Below are positions 40,569 to 48,867 of a stretch of 64,000 nt of DNA, one piece after another (positions within the stretch are counted from its first letter, which is position 1; every line of letters starts with the position of its first letter). The notes below the pieces were generated by a model. The model did not search any database, was not told where the DNA came from, and saw only the letters and a program-made list of their open reading frames with translations. Source of the stretch: Methylobacterium sp. 17Sr1-1 (lineage in GTDB: Bacteria > Pseudomonadota > Alphaproteobacteria > Rhizobiales > Beijerinckiaceae); the NCBI RefSeq assembly GCF_003173775.1, contig NZ_CP029552.1, positions 2,952,001 through 3,016,000 of the forward strand, written 5' to 3'. The position numbers and the translations under genes are program-made.

Positions 40569-43500
40569 CTACACCTTGCCGGTTCCCAGTCCCGTTCCCT
40601 TGCCGACGCTGAGGGGCGGCGGCGCGCCGATCAGCGACATCGCGCCGGGGGTCGCCGCGGTCTCGACGCGGGCGGCCGGGGGATCGTTCACCGCCGGATC
40701 CGGGACCCTCGCCTTCCAGGCCTCGGCCGCGCTGCGGGCCGCCGCCAGGTCCTTCGGCGCCAGCTTGCCGGCGACTTCGTCGCGCTTGCGTCCGGCATCG
40801 TCGTCGCCCTGCGCGGCGGCAGCCGCGAACCAGCCATAGGCCTGGGTCAGGTCCTGGGTGACGCCGAGGCCGCGGGCCTGCAGCACCGCGAGGTTGTACT
40901 GGCTGTCGCGCACCCCGTACTCGGCGGCCTTGCGGAACCAGGTCGCCGCGGAGGTGTAGTCGGGCTTGCCGCCGGCGGCGCCGGATTCGGCCAGCATCAC
41001 CGCGAGGTTGTGCATCGCCCGGACATGGCCCTGCATCGCCGCGCGGCCGTACCAGAGCCGCGCCTTCTCCTGGTCGCGGACCAGGCCGAGGCCCTTCTCG
41101 TACTGGCTGCCGAGGCGGTACTGCGCCGGGGCGTAGCCGGCGCCGGCCAGGCGGTCGAACAGCTTGGCGGCGAGCGCGGTGTCCCGCGGCAGGCCGCGGC
41201 CGTCGACGGCCCGGCTCGCGAGCTCGTAGATCGCCGCACCGTCGCCGTCGAGGGCCGCCTGGCGCAGGGACGAGGCGCCGGCCGGGAGGCCGGCGAGCTC
41301 GTTGTTCAGGGACGCCATGTCGGTCACCCGCGGCGTCGTCGGCCTGGCGGCGAGGCTCGGCTTGGCCGCCTCGGGGGCCACCGTCTCCACGCCCTTCTGG
41401 GGAACGGTGTCGGGCTTGACGGCATCGGGCTTGGCGGGAGCCGGCCTGGCCTCGACGGCCCTGGTGTCCGCACCCTTGGCCTCCGCCGTTGCGGCGGGTG
41501 CCGCGACCGGGGGCGTTCCCCTGGGCAGGGCGGGCGCACCGGTGGCCTGGGTCGTCGTCGGATCGGCCGGCGTCGCCTCGTGCGAGGAGATCGTCGGAGT
41601 GCTGGTACGCGGGCCGGCGCTCTGCAGGGCCTGCAGCGTGCCGAGCGCCAGCACGATCGCGGCGATGCCGAGGAGCAGCGGCCGGCGGCGGCGCTCGATC
41701 GTGGCCCGCAGCCGCTCAACCAGGCTGCCCCGGGCCTCGACGCTCCGCTCGGGCACGGGCGGGACCGATCCGGTGCCGGCCGCCTCCGCCGCCGCGGCCT
41801 GGGCGGCGCGGCGGGCCGCCGCGATGAAGCTCGCCTTGATGTCGCCGGCCGGCAGCTCCGGCGCGGAGATGGTCTCGGCGCCGTGCGGCTGGCGCGGACG
41901 CACCGCACCGGGCTCGATCATCTCGTCGGCCGGGCTCGTCGGGCCGGGATTCGCCGAGCCAAGGTTCGCCGGGCCAAGGTTCGCCGGGCCGGATTTGGGC
42001 GCCTCCGGCCGGCGGGCCGGGCGCGGCTCGGGCGCCGGGGTCGTGGTCTCGCGCAACGTGTCGCGCAGGTTGCGGGCGTGACGGGCCGGCGCCGCGACGG
42101 CGGCCGGGCCGGCCTCGCTCCGGCGCTCGCCGTCGAGATGGGTCAGCCGGGAGACGAGCTGCTCGAGGGCGGAATGCACGCCCTCCATGGTCGCCTGGAG
42201 GCGCTTGTCGGAAGCCGCCTGTTGCGCCCGCATGTCGGCGAGCATCGCCTGCAGCCCGCCGAGGCCTTCGGTTTCCGCCGCGCCCTTGCGCTCGGCCCCG
42301 ATCGAATCGGCGACGCTGCGGGCGGCGCGCTCCGCCGCGGCCTGGATCGGCGCCTCGTCGCGCAGGAGCGCGACCTGGGCCAGGAGGTCGCCCATGGTGC
42401 GCTCCAGGCCCGCCAGGGCCGGATCGCTGCCGCGGGTGTCGATGCGGCTCGCGAGCGCCAGCACCTGACGCTCGAGCCCGTCGAGGGTCTCGCCGCCCGC
42501 TCCCTGCCCGACCCGGTCGAGCTTGTCGGCGAGGCTGCGCAGCATGCCGTGGATCGACGCGAGGTCGCTGCTCGGCAGCGCCGGCTGGCGCAAGGCCTCG
42601 CCGATCTGCTCCAGCCGCCCCATCACGTCGCCGACGGTGTTGACCGAGGCGACCTGGTCGACCTTGGCCGAGAGGGCGTCGATGCGGCCGAGGATGTCGC
42701 CGGCCGCGTTCGGCTGCTCGCGCCGCTCGGCGCGCAGGTCGTCGAGCTTGCGGTCGAGATCGGCGATGCCCTGGGCCAGGGCCGGCGCGTCGGCGCCGGG
42801 GGCGCGCACGCCCTCGCGGATCTCCTCCAGGAGCGGCCGCAGCTCGTTCATCAGGGCCGGGCTGTCGAGCATGCCGTTGCCGAGCCGGGTCACGGTCTCG
42901 GTGAGCTCGTCGACCGACCGGGCGAGGTTCTGCACCCGGGCCGGCTCGGCGAGCACGGCCAGCCGCCCGCGGATCTCCTCGAGCTCGGCGAACAGCTTGG
43001 CGGCCGCGTCGCTGTCGGCGAGCCCAGTCCGGCCGGCGCCGAGCGTCCCGTCCATCTGCCGCGCCAGGCGCTCGACGTCCTGAGCCACCCGGGCATGCAC
43101 GTTGGCGGCGACGTCGTCGGCGAGGCGGCCGACCTGGACCCGCATCAGGTCGATCGGCCCGGCGACGGCGACGAGGTCGGCCGGGTCCCGGGCCCGCTGC
43201 ACCTCGTCGGCCAGCGTGCGGACCGCCTGTTCCAGGGTCACGAGATCGCCGCTGGTGGCGAGCGTGCCGATCGATTCGCGCAGGCGCGTGGTCTCGGCCT
43301 GCAACCCGGCGATCGCCGGCGAGAGCTTGTCGGCGGCGGCCTCGGTCGTCTCCATCACCCGCGCGAGGTCGCGCCGCAGGCCGTCGACCAGGATCTCCTG
43401 GTCGTCACCGGGGGTGCCGTCGTCGAGCTGCTGCTGGCGCTGGCGGATCTCCGCCACGGCGGCAGCGAGGCTGTTGGGGGCCGGGCGGGTACGACGGCCG

Positions 43501-44048
43501 GCCGGACGCGCCGCGGCGTCGCGCGGGGTGGAAGCATCGTCGGTCGGACGGGCCGCACCGGCCTGCTCCGCCTTCCTGTCCTGCACCGCCTTGGTCACCG
43601 CCTCGTCGACAGCCTCGCGGTTCTCGCTGATGCGGCGGTCGATCGCGTCGAGGCGGCGGCCGATCGCTGCGACGGCCTCGACCAGCTGCGCGTCGCTCGC
43701 CGCCGGCAAGGCGGCCGGGACGGAGCCGGTCGGGACGATGGCGGGTTCGGCGCCGCGCCCGTGACGCGGACGCTGCGCCCGCGGCGCGTCGTGCGGCCAG
43801 GACCGGTCGGCCCGCCGGCCCTCGGGCTCGACCTCCGGAAAACCTTGGGCCTGGAATGGATCGTGCCGCGCGCGGCGGGATCCGGCGACGCGGCGCGATT
43901 GCTGACGGACGCCGGCGCGGGCGGAGCCCTCGCTGATCGCCTCGGCCAGCCACTCGTCCACTGACAACCCGGCGCGCCGGGCAGCCTCGCGGGCGGCGTC
44001 GCGCAGCTCCGGATCGAAAGCATCGAGTGAGGGAGCGGTCCGTCTCAT
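40569..44048 (-). CDS. podJ: PodJ-like polar organelle development protein with Sel1 repeats
   Basis: A 1159-residue scaffold. A short N-terminal helix segment (S-L-D-A-F-D-P-E-L-R-D-A-A-R-E-A-A) is followed by a basic low-complexity region and a very long predominantly coiled-coil cytoplasmic section (about 130-690). One membrane helix lies near 820 (L-L-L-G-I-A-A-I-V-L-A-L-G-T-L), and the periplasmic part after an alanine-proline linker carries Sel1/TPR-type repeats such as P-A-Q-Y-R-L-G-S-Q-Y-E-K-G. This matches Caulobacter PodJ, which organises one pole and is cleaved in the periplasm. An internal 15-base repeat encodes P-A-N-L-G-P-A-N-L-G-S-A-N-P-G. The start is ATG 44048. Confidence 0.85.
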   Translation of the reverse strand: MRRTAPSLDAFDPELRDAAREAARRAGLSVDEWLAEAISEGSARAGVRQQSRRVAGSRRARHDPFQAQGFPEVEPEGRRADRSWPHDAPRAQRPRHGRGAEPAIVPTGSVPAALPAASDAQLVEAVAAIGRRLDAIDRRISENREAVDEAVTKAVQDRKAEQAGAARPTDDASTPRDAAARPAGRRTRPAPNSLAAAVAEIRQRQQQLDDGTPGDDQEILVDGLRRDLARVMETTEAAADKLSPAIAGLQAETTRLRESIGTLATSGDLVTLEQAVRTLADEVQRARDPADLVAVAGPIDLMRVQVGRLADDVAANVHARVAQDVERLARQMDGTLGAGRTGLADSDAAAKLFAELEEIRGRLAVLAEPARVQNLARSVDELTETVTRLGNGMLDSPALMNELRPLLEEIREGVRAPGADAPALAQGIADLDRKLDDLRAERREQPNAAGDILGRIDALSAKVDQVASVNTVGDVMGRLEQIGEALRQPALPSSDLASIHGMLRSLADKLDRVGQGAGGETLDGLERQVLALASRIDTRGSDPALAGLERTMGDLLAQVALLRDEAPIQAAAERAARSVADSIGAERKGAAETEGLGGLQAMLADMRAQQAASDKRLQATMEGVHSALEQLVSRLTHLDGERRSEAGPAAVAAPARHARNLRDTLRETTTPAPEPRPARRPEAPKSGPANLGPANLGSANPGPTSPADEMIEPGAVRPRQPHGAETISAPELPAGDIKASFIAAARRAAQAAAAEAAGTGSVPPVPERSVEARGSLVERLRATIERRRRPLLLGIAAIVLALGTLQALQSAGPRTSTPTISSHEATPADPTTTQATGAPALPRGTPPVAAPAATAEAKGADTRAVEARPAPAKPDAVKPDTVPQKGVETVAPEAAKPSLAARPTTPRVTDMASLNNELAGLPAGASSLRQAALDGDGAAIYELASRAVDGRGLPRDTALAAKLFDRLAGAGYAPAQYRLGSQYEKGLGLVRDQEKARLWYGRAAMQGHVRAMHNLAVMLAESGAAGGKPDYTSAATWFRKAAEYGVRDSQYNLAVLQARGLGVTQDLTQAYGWFAAAAAQGDDDAGRKRDEVAGKLAPKDLAAARSAAEAWKARVPDPAVNDPPAARVETAATPGAMSLIGAPPPLSVGKGTGLGTGKV
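41941..42000 (-). repeat. Internal 15-base tandem repeat in podJ
   Basis: Four consecutive 15-base units of the pattern GGGCCAAGGTTCGCC, two nearly identical and the outer ones diverged, encode a proline-alanine-asparagine-rich linker between the coiled-coil part and the rest of PodJ. Confidence 0.75.
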
Positions 44049-44540
44049 AGCGGGCTCTGCGCAAGGGGCCTGGGGATCTCGCGGGTAGGCGTCGGCGCGT
44101 CGCCGGCAGGAACCCTGCGCCCTGCTGGATCGTGAAGATCCGGTCAGTGGCGGCCGCCTGTGAAGGTTCCCTCCCGCACTTTCGAGCGACACGGTAAACA
44201 AGCGGTTAAGCAGCAACCTTACGTCCGCCCCGGCACGCTTAACGCTCTCGATCGTTGCACGCGCAACTCACTCATGACCAATTTATGTTCACAACCTGGG
44301 GGCGATTTGACGCAAGCCGAACGAGCATTTTCCGCTCCACGCCTCCGGCTGGCAGCCCGTAACGGTAAACTGATTTCCGTCGTAAGAGCTTGAAACATCG
44401 CCCATTTTACCGTAAGTAACACACGCTCAAGTTGACGTTACCTTTCCCTTAGGTAGGTCATTTGACCTTCTTTGTGTCACAGGGCACCCGAGTGGCGTCC
44501 CTGGTATCGACAGCGTGCGTGTCTCAACGGGGGAATCGGC
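44049..44540. other. 492-base divergent regulatory region between podJ and merR
   Basis: This is the most A/T-rich stretch of the window. No gene is visible. It holds a CtrA-like site at 44195-44209, a separate TTAACG at 44237, and a TTAC-N5-GTAA inverted repeat at 44407-44419. Several copies of GTAA and TTAC cluster from 44350 to 44450, closer to merR. Confidence 0.5.
44195..44209. promoter_or_regulatory. Candidate CtrA-binding site upstream of podJ
   Basis: TAAA-N7-TTAA differs by one base from the alphaproteobacterial CtrA consensus TTAA-N7-TTAA. It lies about 150 bases upstream of the podJ start. In Caulobacter podJ is part of the cell-cycle programme; the site here is read by eye. Confidence 0.35.
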
Positions 44541-45002
44541 ATGGCTTATGATCGGCAGACCGAGAGCAGCAGAGGGGCGTCCGCCCGTTCCGGCGGGGTC
44601 GCTCCGCGCACCGGCCGGCCGGCCGGCCGCTCGACGGCACCGGCGACGCTCACCATCGGCGATCTCGCCGAGGAGTTCGGCGTAACATTGCGGGCGCTGC
44701 GCTTCTATGAGGCGAAGGGCCTCCTGCATCCGCAGCGCCGCGGCACGACCCGGCTCTACACCGAGGACGACCGCTCGCGGCTGGCCACCATCCTGCGGGG
44801 CAAGGAGCTCGGCTTCACCCTGCGCGAGATCGCCGCGATGGTCGACGGCGACGAACTCGCCGAGGCCGGCGCCGGTGCGACGCTCGCCCTCTCCCCGGCC
44901 CAGGTCGCCGAGCAGATCACCCATCTGGAGAACCAGAAGGCGGAGATCGAGCGGGCGCTCGAGGCGCTGCGGGGCTACGGCCAGGCCGTCGCGAGCGCCT
45001 GA
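44541..45002 (+). CDS. MerR-family transcriptional regulator
   Basis: A 153-residue regulator. After a 35-residue low-complexity N-terminus, the MerR winged helix runs from about residue 37 (L-T-I-G-D-L-A-E-E-F-G-V-T-L-R-A-L-R-F-Y-E-A-K-G-L-L-H-P) to 105, followed by a dimerisation helix (H-L-E-N-Q-K-A-E-I-E-R-A-L-E-A-L). No effector-binding cysteine pattern is present, so it is unlikely to be a metal sensor. MerR proteins of the LiuR type regulate fatty-acid and branched-chain degradation in alphaproteobacteria; the beta-oxidation operon 230 bases downstream is its probable target. Confidence 0.85.
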   Translation: MAYDRQTESSRGASARSGGVAPRTGRPAGRSTAPATLTIGDLAEEFGVTLRALRFYEAKGLLHPQRRGTTRLYTEDDRSRLATILRGKELGFTLREIAAMVDGDELAEAGAGATLALSPAQVAEQITHLENQKAEIERALEALRGYGQAVASA

Positions 45003-45152
45003 GGCGGAGAGCGACAGGAGTTCTGGCGGCGCCCTGCGGGGGCGGGCGCCGCCCGGATCACACCTCGGCTCGCGCCCGGGGCTCATCCTGCGTCAACCTT
45101 GTCGGGCACGAAGCCCGGCGGTGCGCCGGTGCACCCCTTGCCGTTCCGCACC

Positions 45153-45178
45153 GAGATAGTTTACATATGAACTATCTC
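45153..45178 (+). promoter_or_regulatory. Operator-like inverted repeat upstream of the beta-oxidation operon
   Basis: GAGATAGTT and AACTATCTC are perfect 9-base inverted arms separated by 8 bases (TACATATG). A TTGCCG at 45138 and TACATA at 45162 (18-base spacing) make a promoter whose -10 lies inside the repeat. It is 53 bases before the acyl-CoA dehydrogenase ATG, in an otherwise empty 229-base gap. Confidence 0.55.
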
Positions 45179-45231
45179 GCCGCGGAGGCTCCGCGGACGG
45201 ATCTGGATCAGATCGTGGGAGCGGGGGAAAC

Positions 45232-47025
45232 ATGCCGAGCTACAAGGCGCCGGTGGAGGACGTGCTGTTCCTCCTCAACGACGTGTTCGGGATCGCGCGC
45301 TACAGCAACCTGCCCGGCTTCGCCGAGGCGACGCCCGACGTGGTCGAGGCGGTGATCGCGGAGGGCGCGAAGCTCTGCGAGGAGGTGCTGGCGCCGCTCA
45401 ACCGGGTCGGCGACCTAGAGGGCTGCACCCGCCATCCCGACGGCAGCGTGACGACGCCGAAGGGCTTCAAGGCCGGCTACGACGCCTATGCGGGCGGCGG
45501 CTGGATGGGCCTGTCGATGCCCGAGGAATATGGCGGCCAGGGCCTGCCCCACACCCTCAACAGCGTGATGCAGGAATTCGTCTCCGGCGCCAACGTCGCG
45601 CTCGGGATGTATCCGGGCCTGACGCAAGGTGCGATGGCCGCTCTCCTGGTCCACGGCTCCGAGGAGCAGAAGCGCACCTACCTGCCGAAGATGGTCGAGG
45701 GCACCTGGACCGGCACGATGAACCTGACCGAGCCGCATTGCGGCACGGATCTCGGCCTGCTCAAGACCAAGGCCGTGCCGAACGGCGACGGCTCCTACGC
45801 GCTCACCGGCACCAAGATCTTCATCTCGGCGGGCGAGCACGACCTGTCGGAGAACATCGTCCACCTGGTGATCGCCCGGATCGAGGGCGCGCCGGCCGGC
45901 ACCAAGGGCATCTCGCTCTTCGTGGTGCCGAAATTCCTGGTCGGGCCCGATGGCAGCCTGGGCGCCCGCAACGGCGTGTCGTGCGGCGCCATCGAGCACA
46001 AGATGGGCATCCACGGCAACGCCACCTGCGTGATGAACTACGACGGCGCCACCGGCTGGCTCGTCGGCGAGGCCAATCGTGGCCTCAACGCGATGTTCGT
46101 GATGATGAACGAGGCCCGCCTCGCCGTCGGCATCCAGGGGCTCGGGCAGTCCGAGGTCGCCTATCAGAACGCCGTCGCCTACGCCCGCGACCGGCTCCAG
46201 GGCCGTTCGCTGACCGGCGCCAAGGCGCCCGAGAAGCCCGCCGACCCGATCATCGTCCACCCGGACGTGCGCCGGACCCTTCTGACCATCCGCGCCTTCA
46301 ACGAGGCCGCCCGGGCGCTGGTGATCTGGACCGCGCTCCAGGCCGACATCGCCCACCGCTCCGAGGACCCGGCCGCCCGCCAGGCGGCGGAGGACCACAT
46401 GGGCCTGCTCACCCCGGTGGTGAAGGGCGTGCTGACCGACCGAGGCTTCGCCAACGCGGTCGACGCCCAGCAGATGTTCGGCGGCCACGGCTACATCGAG
46501 GAATGGGGGATGTCGCAATTCGTGCGCGACGCCCGCATCGCCCAGATCTACGAGGGCGCCAACGGCATCCAGGCGATGGACCTCGTCGGCCGCAAGCTGC
46601 CGCGCGACGGCGGCCGGGCGATGATGCGCTTCCTCGCCGAGGTCGAGGGCTTCTGCAAGGAGAACGCCGAGGACGAGAGCCTCAAGGTGTTCTGCGCCCC
46701 TCTGATGAAGAGCCTCGGCCACCTGCAGCAGGCGACGATGTGGCTGATGCAGAACGCCATGGCCAAGCCGGACAATGCGGGCGCGGCGGCGACCGACTAC
46801 ATGCACCTGATGGGCCTCGTCGCCATGGGCTACATGTGGGGCCGGATCGCCAAGGCCACGGCCGAGAAGAAGAAGTCCGGCGAGGGCATCGCCGAGCGCC
46901 TCGACGCGCGGCTCGCCACCGGCCGGTTCTACGTCGAGCGCGTGCTGCCGGAGACCGGCACCCGCCTCGCCCGGATCTCGGCCGGGTCGGACGCCGTCAT
47001 GGCGATGCCGGCGGAGCTGTTCTAG
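45232..47025 (+). CDS. Acyl-CoA dehydrogenase (DmdC/FadE-like)
   Basis: A 597-residue FAD enzyme that introduces the first double bond in acyl-CoA beta-oxidation. The N-terminal extension (P-S-Y-K-A-P) and the extra C-terminal domain mark the long FadE/DmdC group rather than the 380-residue short-chain type. The FAD/substrate stretch L-T-E-P-H-C-G-T-D-L-G is near residue 165, and the catalytic glutamate is in Q-I-Y-E-G-A-N-G-I-Q-A near 440. It is the first gene of an operon with thiolase and the FadJ-like protein. The fatty-acid chain range cannot be told from sequence. Confidence 0.93.
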   Translation: MPSYKAPVEDVLFLLNDVFGIARYSNLPGFAEATPDVVEAVIAEGAKLCEEVLAPLNRVGDLEGCTRHPDGSVTTPKGFKAGYDAYAGGGWMGLSMPEEYGGQGLPHTLNSVMQEFVSGANVALGMYPGLTQGAMAALLVHGSEEQKRTYLPKMVEGTWTGTMNLTEPHCGTDLGLLKTKAVPNGDGSYALTGTKIFISAGEHDLSENIVHLVIARIEGAPAGTKGISLFVVPKFLVGPDGSLGARNGVSCGAIEHKMGIHGNATCVMNYDGATGWLVGEANRGLNAMFVMMNEARLAVGIQGLGQSEVAYQNAVAYARDRLQGRSLTGAKAPEKPADPIIVHPDVRRTLLTIRAFNEAARALVIWTALQADIAHRSEDPAARQAAEDHMGLLTPVVKGVLTDRGFANAVDAQQMFGGHGYIEEWGMSQFVRDARIAQIYEGANGIQAMDLVGRKLPRDGGRAMMRFLAEVEGFCKENAEDESLKVFCAPLMKSLGHLQQATMWLMQNAMAKPDNAGAAATDYMHLMGLVAMGYMWGRIAKATAEKKKSGEGIAERLDARLATGRFYVERVLPETGTRLARISAGSDAVMAMPAELF

Positions 47026-47130
47026 GCTTACCCGATGCCTGAACGCCGTCCCGGTCCCCGACCGGGACGGCCCGACGTGCCTGCGGCCCGCGAACGGGCC
47101 GCCTGCGAGACAATCCCGGGAAGACGCCCC

Positions 47131-48339
47131 ATGCCCGACGCCTACATCTACGACCACGTCCGCACGCCCCGCGGCCGCGGCAAGCCCGACGGCTCGCTGC
47201 ACGAGGTGACGGCGCTCCGCCTCGCCGAGACCGCGCTCCGCGCCCTCAAGGACCGCAACGCCCTCGACACCACGCTCGTCGACGACGTGGTGCTCGGCTG
47301 CGTCGATCCGGTCGGCGAGGCCGGCGGCGACATCGCCCGCGCCGCGGCACTCGTCGCCGATTACGGCACCCACGTGCCGGGCGTGCAGATCAACCGGTTC
47401 TGCGCCTCGGGCCTCGACGCGGTGAACTTCGCCGCCGCGCAGGTGATGAGCGGCCAGCACGACATGGCGGTCGGCGGCGGCGTCGAGTCGATGAGCCGCA
47501 TCGGCATCGGGGCGTCGGGCGGCGCCTGGCCGGTCGATCCCGCCATCGCCATCAAGTCGTACTTCATGCCCCAGGGCGTCTCGGCCGACCTGATCGCCAC
47601 CAAGTACGGCTTCTCCCGCGACGAGTGCGACGCCTACGCGGTCGAATCGCAGAAGCGCGCCGCCCGCTCCTGGGAGGACGGCCGCTTCAAGAACTCGGTC
47701 GTGCCGGTGCGCGACGTCAACGGCCTGACGCTGCTCGACCACGACGAGCACCGCCGCCCGAGCACCGACATGCAGTCGCTCGCCAGCCTCAAGCCCTCCT
47801 TCGTCCAGATGGGCCAGATGGGTGGCTTCGACGCGGTCGCGGTCGACGCGCATCCGGATGTCGAGGCGGTCGAGCACGTCCACCATGCCGGCAATTCCTC
47901 GGGCATCGTCGACGGCGCCGCCGCGGTGCTGATCGGCTCGCAAGAGGCCGGAGCCAAGGCGGGCCTGAAGCCCCGCGCCCGGATCCGGGCCTTCGCCAAT
48001 ATCGGTTCCGACCCGGCCCTGATGCTGACCGGCCCGGTCGACGTGACCCGCAAGGTGCTCAAGCGCGCCGGCATGAGCATCGGTGACATCGACCTCTTCG
48101 AGGTCAACGAGGCCTTCGCGGCGGTGGTGCTGCGCTTCCTCCAGGCCTTCGACGTCGATCCGGCCAAGGTCAACGTCAACGGCGGCGCCATCGCGCTCGG
48201 TCACCCCCTCGGCGCCACCGGTGCGATGATCCTCGGCACCGTGCTCGACGAGCTGGAGCGCACGGACAAGCGGACGGCGCTGGTCACGCTCTGCATCGGC
48301 GCCGGGATGGGCACCGCCACGATCATCGAGCGGGTGTGA
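47131..48339 (+). CDS. fadA: Acetyl-CoA C-acyltransferase (beta-oxidation thiolase)
   Basis: A 402-residue thiolase. The nucleophilic cysteine is in [12 protein letters not shown] near residue 90, the second-site histidine in [14 protein letters not shown] near 355, and the acid/base cysteine in C-I-G-A-G-M-G-T-A near 388. Cleaves 3-ketoacyl-CoA with CoA. I start at ATG 47131 (M-P-D-A-Y-I-Y-D), which matches thiolases, not at the upstream in-frame start at 47035. The gap to the previous gene is 105 bases. I call it fadA because it sits with a FadJ-like gene; a biosynthetic thiolase is less likely. Confidence 0.9.
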   Translation: MPDAYIYDHVRTPRGRGKPDGSLHEVTALRLAETALRALKDRNALDTTLVDDVVLGCVDPVGEAGGDIARAAALVADYGTHVPGVQINRFCASGLDAVNFAAAQVMSGQHDMAVGGGVESMSRIGIGASGGAWPVDPAIAIKSYFMPQGVSADLIATKYGFSRDECDAYAVESQKRAARSWEDGRFKNSVVPVRDVNGLTLLDHDEHRRPSTDMQSLASLKPSFVQMGQMGGFDAVAVDAHPDVEAVEHVHHAGNSSGIVDGAAAVLIGSQEAGAKAGLKPRARIRAFANIGSDPALMLTGPVDVTRKVLKRAGMSIGDIDLFEVNEAFAAVVLRFLQAFDVDPAKVNVNGGAIALGHPLGATGAMILGTVLDELERTDKRTALVTLCIGAGMGTATIIERV

Positions 48340-48344
48340 GGGCG

Positions 48345-48845
48345 ATGCGTGCCCTCCCCCTCCTGGCGCTCGGGCTGGCGCTCGCCGGCCCGGCCCGGGC
48401 CGACGACGACCGACTGGCGCTCGCCCGCGACATCGTCTCGAAGACGGTCGCCCGCAACCTGACGCAGGCGTTCAAGCAGGCCGAGGAGAAGACCCTCGCC
48501 TCGATGAGCGCCGAGCAATCGGCCAAGCTGCGTCCGGAGCTGGAAAAGACCTTCGCGCAGGAGCGCGACACCCTCGTCGACGGACTGTCGAAGGAATACG
48601 CGCAGAAATTCGACGCCGCCGAGCTGAAGCGGCTGGTCTCGATCTACGACGACCCGGTCTACCAGAAGTTCCAGGCGCTCAACGCCGACCCGACCTCGAT
48701 GGTCACCACCATCACGAAGGACGCGGTGACCAAGATGATGAACCTGCTCTCGCTGGCGGCCCTGTCGCAGCAGGGCAACGGCCAGACGCCGCCGTCCCAA
48801 GGCGTCCCGGCCCCGACGCCGGCGCCTGCACCGGCCAAGCCGTAA
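48345..48845 (+). CDS. Exported DUF2059-like protein inside the beta-oxidation operon
   Basis: A 166-residue protein starting five bases after the thiolase stop. It has a signal peptide ([18 protein letters not shown]) and a helical mature part with the DUF2059-like motif [13 protein letters not shown] near residue 100; a proline-alanine tail follows. Its role is unknown. It is odd to find a periplasmic protein between two cytoplasmic beta-oxidation genes, and the spacing suggests that it is co-transcribed with them. Confidence 0.75.
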   Translation: MRALPLLALGLALAGPARADDDRLALARDIVSKTVARNLTQAFKQAEEKTLASMSAEQSAKLRPELEKTFAQERDTLVDGLSKEYAQKFDAAELKRLVSIYDDPVYQKFQALNADPTSMVTTITKDAVTKMMNLLSLAALSQQGNGQTPPSQGVPAPTPAPAPAKP

Positions 48846-48867
48846 TCGCTCTCACGAGGCCTTCGCC

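Noticed and set aside
40446..43964. Open frame of 1172 codons on the plus strand
   Set aside because: Antisense to podJ, which has clear coiled-coil, membrane and Sel1 features; this frame has only shadow composition.
45167..45355. Small open frame beginning inside the palindrome before the acyl-CoA dehydrogenase
   Set aside because: It overlaps the acyl-CoA dehydrogenase start out of frame and its composition is shadow-like.
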